Source: Desulfocapsa sp.
GTDB taxonomy: Bacteria > Desulfobacterota > Desulfobulbia > Desulfobulbales > Desulfocapsaceae
Direction of reading: 5' to 3'
Assembly: GCA_029935135.1 (NCBI GenBank)
Contig: JAOZKX010000161.1
Span: 1-5,689 of the forward strand
DNA length: 5,689 nucleotides
Part shown: positions 1 to 5,689 of the stretch, one piece after another
Layout: the number at the start of each line of letters is the position of its first letter
Position numbering within the stretch: position 1 is the stretch's first letter
Made by a program: the position numbers and the translations under genes
Notes under the pieces: model-generated
What the model saw: the letters and a program-made list of their open reading frames with translations, nothing else
Databases searched by the model: none
Told to the model about the DNA's origin: nothing

Positions 1-125
1 CAGGGATGGGTTTATGGCGTCCCTCGGATTGAGTAGTGGCCTGCCCTGGTGCCGATAGTATCAATCAATTTGTGGCTGAGTTCCGTATAGAGGCACTAAA
101 ACTTATTGTTCTGTAACCTGTACCC

Positions 126-141
126 GAATGTTGAAATATTC
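126..141. promoter_or_regulatory. Imperfect palindrome over the -35 box, possible operator
   Basis: GAATGTTGAAATATTC is an imperfect palindrome in which six of eight base pairs match (mismatches at the fifth and the central pair). It fully covers the proposed -35 element at 131-136, where a repressor or activator dimer could act. No regulator gene lies in the window to pair with it, and a site this short and AT-rich can arise by chance. Confidence 0.25.
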
Positions 142-158
142 TCGATTTTCTTTACACT
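131..158 (+). promoter_or_regulatory. Candidate sigma70-type promoter for the operon
   Basis: TTGAAA at 131-136 matches the -35 consensus at five of six positions. TACACT at 153-158 matches the -10 consensus at four of six, including the key first T, second A and last T. The spacer is 16 bases, within the usual 16-18. Transcription would begin near 165, giving a leader of about 75 bases before the first start codon. It is the best-placed promoter I see upstream of the operon, but this is consensus matching by eye and the organism's sigma-factor preferences are unknown. Confidence 0.5.
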
Positions 159-241
159 GCATCGAACTGAGAATAAACAGAATTTAGTGCCAATAGATCA
201 ACTCCTGCTGAAAAAGTAATCAAAGAGACGCACTGTTCTGC

Positions 242-2344
242 ATGAAAAAACCTCTTAACCATCTTGTATTGCAGGGATTTTACCACCCCATGGTCAACCA
301 GGGGATAAAACTTTCCCTTGCCGTCAGTATTCTTCTCCTTATTTCTCATTTTCTCGACAGTGACCAATACACTCTTTTTGCTGTTATCAGTCTTTTACCT
401 GTTATGTTTGCCAGACTTGACCAGCCATGCCCACACTTCTTCCTCCGTCTCCTGAAAATACTCCTTCTTTTTGTCTCCACATCCTTTCTGGTTCTTGCCC
501 TGGCACACCTTGATATCCCCACACCACTCATCTTTTTCCCTCTCACATTCTGTTTTGCCATGTTTGCCATCTGGGGGACACAAAGCGGACGACTCGGTAC
601 CGGTGCCATGCTGGCAGCTACATTTTCCCTTCTCTGGCTGGAGCAGGACCCTTTCTGGATTTTCCCACTGTTTTTCGGAATTGGTATACTCTGGTTCGGC
701 CTCTTTTCCATGATATGGACACTCTGGCAGGGACACCGGATCCTGCGAAATAATATTGCCCAGATGTTTGTGGAAATTGCTGAGTATTACGCCTTAAAGG
801 CAAAGAATTTTCATCGGCAACCAAGCCAGGATGACCTTACCCTCCTCTTTAAACAGCAGGAGAAATTTCACACTTTGTTGACAAACTGTAAAAGCTACCT
901 CAATCGATATGGGGAACAACGCTACAACGGTGAACTCAAAGAACTGGAACAGAACTTTCTCTTTGCCATAGACCTGATGGAGCTGCTCCAGTCAAACCAG
1001 CATAAAACAACAAAGATACGGGAAATAATCCAAAACCAGGAGGTGACACCCTGGTTTGATGACTTTACCCACGAGATCATAGCCAGTCTGAAGTACAAAA
1101 GCTTTGCCATAAAAACACACCGGCAGATAGATATGTCAGTGAACAGATCGCTGACAGGCCTGCAGCAAGCCATTCTTCACAAAACAATTAAAAATCGGAC
1201 TCTTGTCTACTCGCTTAAAATCCATTTCCGGATGATTCAGAACCTGCTCCACACCCAGGCACCAGCCTTTCAACGATCCCTGTCCTTACCAGCATCACCG
1301 GGAACTCTTCTTGATGTACTCACCCCTCACCTCAACATTTTCTCACCAATACTACGCTACAGCCTGCGACTGAGTGTAACAGTCATTGCCGGTCTGCTCC
1401 TGGCAGACTTGCTGAACCTCTCAAAGAGCTACTGGACAATCCTGGCTATTATTTTTGTAATGCAAAGTGGATATCTGGCAACCCGTACCCTTATTGGGCA
1501 ACGCATAGTCGGCACAATTGGCGGAGTCGGGGCTGGACTCCTCTTTATCTCATATTGCCCTTCCCAGTGGGTCCTGATTGTCCTTGTTATTTTCACAGGG
1601 CTCTTTGCCTTCAGCATGATCTTCCATAACAGAACGCTTGCTATCCTTGGCGTCACAACACTTCTGGTCATCGGCTATCAGGCTGTAATCGGTAACGGTG
1701 AAGAAATCATTCTCCCCAGACTTATCGATACCCTGCTGGGCTGTTCACTGGCCTTTATTTCCAATATACTTCTCTGGCCCCAATTTCATGGGAGCGGCAT
1801 TCGAAGGGATCTCCTGGCGACCCTCACCGCATACAAAAACATTATGCTTACCTGGACCCATTCTCTCTCTGATCCAACGATCCCCTCAGAACATCTTACC
1901 AGAAAGCGTCGCCAGCTCTTTACCGCCCAGAACAATCTCCTTGCCAGCTATCAGCAAATGCTTCGGGAACCATATCACACCCAGTCTCACATCGACTCAC
2001 TGGACCAGCTTATTTTTCATTTCAATGTACTCTCTTCCCATATCAATGCCCTGCTGGCATTCAGCAGAAATAATGAGCCGCTCCCTGCAGACCTTGGTCC
2101 GCATCTTGAAAAAGTTATCAGCGGCATGTTCAGCTGCTGGTACAGCGATCAACTTTACCATGAGACACTGTCACACGAACTCACCACGGCGGCCAGACAA
2201 TTGATACGCCTTCGACACCATGATGACTCCCGCCATCAAGCCCCTGTTCTTCGTCTGCTGGACCTTATCTACAGACAACTGGACACCATTCTGTCTCTCG
2301 TCCATTATTGCGACCCTCACTCAGGAGAGACCAGTGACTCCTGA
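242..2344 (+). CDS. yccS: FUSC-family inner-membrane protein, YccS/YhfK type
   Basis: A 700-residue integral membrane protein with the duplicated layout of the YccS/YhfK group (E. coli YccS is about 717 residues). An N-terminal block of about six hydrophobic segments (residues 21-38, 43-58, 68-90, 95-111, 118-134, 138-160) is followed by a polar, helix-rich, probably cytoplasmic region (about 165-365). A second block of about six segments (372-391, 397-413, 422-438, 442-461, 464-482, 495-514) precedes a soluble C-terminal tail. Family-like marks in the second block are SYWTIL at 396-401, the R421-x-x-GT run, and R493-x-x-D496 followed by G500. FUSC proteins include the AaeB aromatic-acid efflux component and aluminium-activated malate transporters, so a transport or envelope role is likely, but the substrate is unknown; YccS itself has no settled function. 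The ATG at 242 gives a short lead before the first membrane segment. Its ribosome site is weak (AGAG at 224-227, rather distant), and ATG 290 is an alternative. The end overlaps the next gene by 11 bases. The family call is firm; the gene symbol means 'yccS-like'. Confidence 0.85.
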   Translation: MKKPLNHLVLQGFYHPMVNQGIKLSLAVSILLLISHFLDSDQYTLFAVISLLPVMFARLDQPCPHFFLRLLKILLLFVSTSFLVLALAHLDIPTPLIFFPLTFCFAMFAIWGTQSGRLGTGAMLAATFSLLWLEQDPFWIFPLFFGIGILWFGLFSMIWTLWQGHRILRNNIAQMFVEIAEYYALKAKNFHRQPSQDDLTLLFKQQEKFHTLLTNCKSYLNRYGEQRYNGELKELEQNFLFAIDLMELLQSNQHKTTKIREIIQNQEVTPWFDDFTHEIIASLKYKSFAIKTHRQIDMSVNRSLTGLQQAILHKTIKNRTLVYSLKIHFRMIQNLLHTQAPAFQRSLSLPASPGTLLDVLTPHLNIFSPILRYSLRLSVTVIAGLLLADLLNLSKSYWTILAIIFVMQSGYLATRTLIGQRIVGTIGGVGAGLLFISYCPSQWVLIVLVIFTGLFAFSMIFHNRTLAILGVTTLLVIGYQAVIGNGEEIILPRLIDTLLGCSLAFISNILLWPQFHGSGIRRDLLATLTAYKNIMLTWTHSLSDPTIPSEHLTRKRRQLFTAQNNLLASYQQMLREPYHTQSHIDSLDQLIFHFNVLSSHINALLAFSRNNEPLPADLGPHLEKVISGMFSCWYSDQLYHETLSHELTTAARQLIRLRHHDDSRHQAPVLRLLDLIYRQLDTILSLVHYCDPHSGETSDS
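2323..2336 (+). promoter_or_regulatory. Ribosome binding site setting a GTG start
   Basis: AGGAGA at 2323-2328 lies five bases before GTG 2334-2336, inside the last codons of the upstream FUSC gene. This strong Shine-Dalgarno match decides the start of the first ABC gene. The open frame extends back to an ATG at 2220, but that would add 38 residues without similarity to the N-terminus of the family and force a 125-base overlap with the preceding gene. Confidence 0.8.
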
Positions 2345-4118
2345 TAATACCGCCAAGAAGCCACTTACTCTGTCCCGACTCCTGCAGCTGCTGGCACCCA
2401 TCTATCATAAACACCGTCTGCGCATTGGACTAGGACTGCTTGCCCTTCTGGGGGTCGACTTTCTCCAGCTGACCATCCCGAGAATTTTAAAATATGGTAT
2501 TGATGGACTTACAGCAGGTAGCATTAATCAGACATCACTCCTGCGCCTGGCCCTTCTTATCTGTATTATTGGCCTTTTCGCCACCATCCTTCGCTTTTCC
2601 TGGCGCTATCTGGTTATTGGCTTCTCAAGGCATCTGGAACGGGACCTGCGCAGGAAGATTTTCAACCATATTATGAAAATGGATGGAACCTTTTTTACCC
2701 GCTACAGCACCGGTTCCATTATGGCCCATTGCTCAAATGATCTCTCAGCCGTACAAATGGCCTGTGGAATGGGACTGGTTGCAGCGGTGGACGCACTTGT
2801 CATGTCCATTGCGGCAATCTTTTTTATGTTTCATATTCACGGCACCCTCACTCTGCTTGCCCTGCTCCCCATGCCCTTTCTCGCCCTGGCCACCCGCTTC
2901 CTTTCCGGACGCCTGCATCACCGCTTTGACCGGGTCCAGGAACAGTTTTCCCTGATGACTGAATTTGCACGCTCCTCCATTTCCTCCATTCGTCTCCTCA
3001 AGGCCTACACCCTTGAGACATCACAGGCAAAACGCTTTGAAGATCTTGGCCGTGAATATGTACAGTCGAGTATTCGGGTAGCTGTCATTCAGGGCTTACT
3101 CTTCCCCATTGCCACGCTGGTGGGCAGCAGCGCCATGCTGCTGGTCCTCTATTTTGGCGGGAAACTTGTGATAGAGGAAACCATAAGCATGGGTGATTTT
3201 GTTGCCTTTATCACCTATCTCTATATGTTGATATGGCCCATGATGGCAGTGGGCTGGGTGACAAATCTTGGCCAGAAGGGGATCACTTCACTGAAGCGCA
3301 TTGCCCTTTTGCTGGAGACAGAATCACAACTGCCAGCGGGTACAGAAGGGATAAAACCTGAAACCCCTCTGTTTCATCTGCAAAATCTCAGCTTCAGCTA
3401 TCCTCGTTCGGAACGGCTTATTCTTGACTCTATCACTCTCCACCTCAAACCTGGTATCTTTGGCGTAACCGGTCCCACCGGATGTGGCAAAACAAGCCTT
3501 TGTCAGGTTATTGCCAGAATGTATCCCGTGCCCGACAAAACGATTCTTGTGGATGGACTGGACATCAATACAATTCCACCGCAATCCGTGCAAAATATGA
3601 TCAGTTTCGTGGGCCAGGAGGCGATGCTCTTTTCCAGCAGCATTGCAGACAATATTGCCTTTGCGGTCCCGGAGAGCAAGATGGAAGATATCATCCGGGT
3701 AGCAGCAGCGGCGGCAATACACGATGAGATAATGGCACTGCCCGACGGCTACGACAGCCAGATTGGTGAAAAAGGTGTTACGCTTTCTGGTGGACAGCGA
3801 CAACGAATTGCTCTGGCAAGGGCCCTGCTCTGTGACCGGCCTGTCCTGATCGTTGATGACAGCCTGGCGGCAGTCGATACGGCTACAGAGCAGGAGATAA
3901 TGAACAATATCACTCCCTGGATGGAGGGAAAAGTTGTCCTCTGGGTCAGTCAACGGGTCAAACAACTGGCCATGGCTGACACAATCATCGTTATGGCAAG
4001 AGGACAGATCGAGGATATTGGCAGCTATGAGGAGCTTGCGCTGAACAACTCCTTTTTACGGGATATTATCCGACGACAGCGCCTTCAGGAAGATACATCG
4101 GGAGTGGTCCATGCGTAA
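2334..4118 (+). CDS. mdlA: ABC exporter half-transporter, MdlA-like, degenerate ATP site
   Basis: A 594-residue type IV (B-family) ABC half-transporter, close in length to E. coli MdlA (590) and alike in many motifs. The membrane domain has six helices (about 31-50, 71-90, 147-165, 169-187, 253-273, 287-306) and an intracellular loop with the STGSIMAHCSND motif (125-136). The ATPase domain follows: A-loop Y356, Walker A GPTGCGKTS at 380-388, Q-loop Q428, perfect signature LSGGQ at 484-488, Walker B ending at D508, and D-loop D515. Two key residues deviate. The position after D508 is D509 instead of the catalytic Glu, and the switch-loop position (VSQR) carries Q540 instead of His. E. coli MdlA also has DD at the first site but keeps the His. 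In heterodimeric exporters such a subunit builds the weakly hydrolysing ATP site. It probably pairs with the product of the next gene, whose start overlaps its stop by 8 bases. It acts in the inner membrane; the substrate is unknown (multidrug, lipid and peptide export all occur in this family). The GTG start was chosen over ATG 2220 because of the ribosome site. Confidence 0.9.
   Translation: MTPDNTAKKPLTLSRLLQLLAPIYHKHRLRIGLGLLALLGVDFLQLTIPRILKYGIDGLTAGSINQTSLLRLALLICIIGLFATILRFSWRYLVIGFSRHLERDLRRKIFNHIMKMDGTFFTRYSTGSIMAHCSNDLSAVQMACGMGLVAAVDALVMSIAAIFFMFHIHGTLTLLALLPMPFLALATRFLSGRLHHRFDRVQEQFSLMTEFARSSISSIRLLKAYTLETSQAKRFEDLGREYVQSSIRVAVIQGLLFPIATLVGSSAMLLVLYFGGKLVIEETISMGDFVAFITYLYMLIWPMMAVGWVTNLGQKGITSLKRIALLLETESQLPAGTEGIKPETPLFHLQNLSFSYPRSERLILDSITLHLKPGIFGVTGPTGCGKTSLCQVIARMYPVPDKTILVDGLDINTIPPQSVQNMISFVGQEAMLFSSSIADNIAFAVPESKMEDIIRVAAAAAIHDEIMALPDGYDSQIGEKGVTLSGGQRQRIALARALLCDRPVLIVDDSLAAVDTATEQEIMNNITPWMEGKVVLWVSQRVKQLAMADTIIVMARGQIEDIGSYEELALNNSFLRDIIRRQRLQEDTSGVVHA
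4101..4113 (+). promoter_or_regulatory. Ribosome binding site for the second ABC gene
   Basis: GGAG at 4101-4104 is six bases before the ATG at 4111-4113. Both lie within the last codons of the first ABC gene, whose TAA is at 4116-4118. The 8-base overlap indicates translational coupling and supports balanced synthesis of two partner subunits. Confidence 0.75.
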
Positions 4119-5689
4119 TTTTGGTTACTTTGAAGAGGGGTACACGCCATCCATCTCTGAAAAAGGTCTATGGCGGCGGATCCTTTCCTATCTCAAACCC
4201 TTTATTCTCCCATTTTCCGGGGCTGTACTTCTCTCACTTTTTGTTACCGGTGCAACCCTGGGCCTGCCATATTTGATGCAGCAGGCCATTGATCTTTTTA
4301 TCACCAACAGCAGGCAGACTTTTGATCTCCGTATCAGCGGACTTGCCCATTACGCTGTACTGTACGGCGGACTGATCTGCATTAATTTTCTGGCCGCCTT
4401 TTGTCAGGTGCTGCTGCTGGAATGGATCGGACAATCCATTATGCAGACTCTGCGTCAGGATCTCTTCAGCCATATGCTGAAAATCGATTTACAGTTTTTC
4501 ACGAAACAACCGGTGGGCCGCCTGGTGACCAGATTGACCAATGATGTGCAGAACATGCATGAGATGTTCACCTCAATCATGGTGACCCTTTTCAATGATC
4601 TGCTGCGCATGAGTTGCATCTTAATCCTGCTCTTCTATATGAATTTCCACCTGGCTTTACTCCTCTCCCTCTTTGTCCCACTGGCAACAACGGTCACCAT
4701 TCTTTTCTCCAGACTTGCACGAATACAGTTTCGTGCCATTCGGCAACAGCTCTCCAGGCTGAACAGTTTTATCCAGGAGGCTGTCTCCGGAATATATCTG
4801 GTCCAGCTCTTTGGCAGGTCCGAAGATATGAAAGGAGACTTTGCCAGGTTGAACAACGGCTATCTCCAAAAGACCTTGCGACAGATTCGCCTCTTCGGCA
4901 CCTTTATGCCCCTGACCGAGCTTATGAGCTCGCTGGCAATCGCTGTGATCCTCTGGTATGGTGGCGGCCAAATCATTCAGCAGCAACTGACTCTCGGGGA
5001 GCTGGTCGCCTTTCTCTCCTATATGCGCCTCTTTTTCCAGCCCCTGCGTGAGCTTTCACAAAAATACTCCATTGTCCAATCAGCCCTTGCCTCTGCTGAA
5101 CGCATTTTTAACCTACTCGATACCAGGGCTCAGCAGGAACAAGTGGAAAAAGTTGTACAAAACGGAAAAACCATCCCCCTCACCGGGCCGCTCTCCTTTA
5201 GCAATATACAATTCGGCTACAACCCGGAACAGCAGATCCTGCACGACATCTCCTTTTCCATCCAGGAGGGTGAGACGGTGGCTATCGTCGGTCCCACAGG
5301 AAGTGGTAAATCAACACTAATCAACCTCCTCCTTCGTTTTTATGAACCTGACAGCGGTACCATCTCCCTTGCCGGACACCCCCTGCAGACAATCCCCAGC
5401 AGTAGACTGCGCCAGGCAGTTGGAGTTGTTATGCAGGAGACGCTGATCCTGCAGGACACCTTGCTCAACAATATCGCCCTGAACACCGGAAAGAACAAAT
5501 TCGAGATAGACCAATTGCTGCAACATGCACAATTAACTGAGTTTGTCTCTGGACTGCCCGAAGGGATGAGTACCATTATTGGAGAAGGCGGTCAGGCCAT
5601 GTCAACGGGTGAAAAGCAACTCCTGGCCATTGCCAGAGTCCTTTGCCGCGAGCCGTCACTTCTCGTACTGGATGAGGCGAGTTCTGCCA
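4111..5689 (+). CDS. mdlB: ABC exporter half-transporter, MdlB-like, cut off by window end
   Basis: The frame from ATG 4111 stays open to the window end: 526 complete codons plus one base, leaving roughly the last 60-70 residues of a typical 590-residue protein outside. It begins MRNFGYFEEG. Six membrane helices lie at about 31-55, 80-105, 155-175, 178-198, 262-283 and 296-315, with the intracellular loop motif QPVGRLVTRLTND at 133-145, close to the matching stretch of E. coli MdlB. The ATPase domain shows A-loop Y370, Walker A GPTGSGKST at 394-402, Q-loop Q442, and Walker B LLVLDE with D521 and the catalytic Glu E522. The signature is changed to STGEK (498-502), preceded by Met, where a canonical protein has LSGGQ; E. 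coli MdlB likewise departs from consensus (LSVGQ). The switch His lies beyond the window. This is the catalytically competent partner expected for the preceding subunit: its Walker motifs plus the partner's LSGGQ make the consensus site, and its altered signature faces the partner's degenerate Walker B. Substrate unknown. Confidence 0.9.
   Translation, partial: MRNFGYFEEGYTPSISEKGLWRRILSYLKPFILPFSGAVLLSLFVTGATLGLPYLMQQAIDLFITNSRQTFDLRISGLAHYAVLYGGLICINFLAAFCQVLLLEWIGQSIMQTLRQDLFSHMLKIDLQFFTKQPVGRLVTRLTNDVQNMHEMFTSIMVTLFNDLLRMSCILILLFYMNFHLALLLSLFVPLATTVTILFSRLARIQFRAIRQQLSRLNSFIQEAVSGIYLVQLFGRSEDMKGDFARLNNGYLQKTLRQIRLFGTFMPLTELMSSLAIAVILWYGGGQIIQQQLTLGELVAFLSYMRLFFQPLRELSQKYSIVQSALASAERIFNLLDTRAQQEQVEKVVQNGKTIPLTGPLSFSNIQFGYNPEQQILHDISFSIQEGETVAIVGPTGSGKSTLINLLLRFYEPDSGTISLAGHPLQTIPSSRLRQAVGVVMQETLILQDTLLNNIALNTGKNKFEIDQLLQHAQLTEFVSGLPEGMSTIIGEGGQAMSTGEKQLLAIARVLCREPSLLVLDEASSA

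Larger units (their letters stand above)
92..191. repeat. 9-base inverted repeat flanking the promoter
   Basis: GGCACTAAA at 92-100 is repeated as its exact reverse complement TTTAGTGCC at 183-191, 82 bases apart, with the proposed promoter between the arms. The pentamer ATAGA directly precedes the left arm (87-91) and recurs one base after the right arm (193-197). This resembles the termini and target duplication of a very small, transposase-less insertion (about 100 bp), or a pair of distal operator half-sites. The arms are short, and the one-base offset on the right argues against a clean element. Confidence 0.3.
1..241. other. Upstream non-coding region, no gene seen
   Basis: All six frames of roughly the first 120 bases are broken by stops or lack a recognisable protein, and no tRNA or rRNA-like segment is apparent. 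The region lies upstream of a tightly packed operon, so it most likely contains the operon's control region, which seems to sit in its second half. The first 60 bases are more GC-rich than the AT-rich stretch around 100-225; they could be the end of an upstream transcription unit, but I see no stem followed by a T-run that would make a convincing terminator. A small perfect palindrome GATAGTATC lies at 54-62; at 9 bases it may be chance. Confidence 0.6.

Noticed and set aside
2..53. Possible terminator of an upstream gene
   Set aside because: Only weak, short pairings such as GGGA (3-6) with TCCC (20-23) are present and no T-run follows, so an intrinsic terminator is not supported.
1..120. 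Possible tail of a transposase or insertion sequence at the left edge
   Set aside because: The opening CAGGG and the nearby inverted repeat recalled insertion-sequence ends, but no frame on either strand gives a recognisable transposase fragment in the visible bases.
1698..2204. A 168-residue open frame on the plus strand inside the FUSC gene
   Set aside because: It is out of frame with a well-supported membrane protein, and its Pro/Ser/His-rich translation looks like a frame shadow.
2220..2333. A longer version of the first ABC gene starting at ATG 2220
   Set aside because: The extra 38 residues do not resemble the family N-terminus, would overlap the FUSC gene by 125 bases, and lack the strong ribosome site that precedes GTG 2334.
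3324..3965. A 213-residue open frame on the minus strand
   Set aside because: It lies entirely antisense to the ATPase domain of the first ABC gene, whose motifs are all intact. Its translation shows no recognisable domain.
4614..5051. A 145-residue open frame on the plus strand inside the second ABC gene
   Set aside because: It is a shadow of the MdlB-like gene, which runs without interruption in another frame and carries all expected motifs.

Overview
The window is the 5' part of a compact, one-directional (+ strand) operon that encodes only inner-membrane proteins. It looks bacterial and Gram-negative: the first gene belongs to the YccS/YhfK-type FUSC family, known mainly from proteobacteria, and the two ABC genes resemble the enterobacterial pair MdlA/MdlB. 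GC content is moderate (roughly half). I cannot place the organism further from sequence alone; a proteobacterium or a former deltaproteobacterium (Desulfobacterota) is a guess.

Layout. Positions 1-241 hold no convincing gene. They contain a plausible sigma70-type promoter (about 131-158), an imperfect palindrome over its -35 box, and a perfect 9-base inverted repeat that brackets the promoter. Positions 242-2344 encode a 700-residue protein with two membrane blocks (FUSC/YccS type). Positions 2334-4118 encode a 594-residue ABC half-transporter (MdlA-like), starting at a GTG inside the end of the first gene. Positions 4111-5689 encode a second ABC half-transporter (MdlB-like) that runs off the window just after Walker B.

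How they fit together. Each start overlaps the preceding stop (by 11 and 8 bases), and each has a Shine-Dalgarno sequence inside the upstream gene, so the three proteins are probably translationally coupled and made together. The two ABC proteins show complementary motif changes expected of a heterodimeric exporter with one consensus and one degenerate ATP site. The first subunit has Asp instead of the catalytic Glu and Gln instead of the switch His, and the second has a changed signature motif (STGEK). The second keeps a catalytic Glu and the first keeps a perfect LSGGQ. The most interesting point is the tight linkage of a FUSC-family membrane protein to this exporter, which suggests one envelope or efflux function. 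The substrate cannot be read from the sequence.
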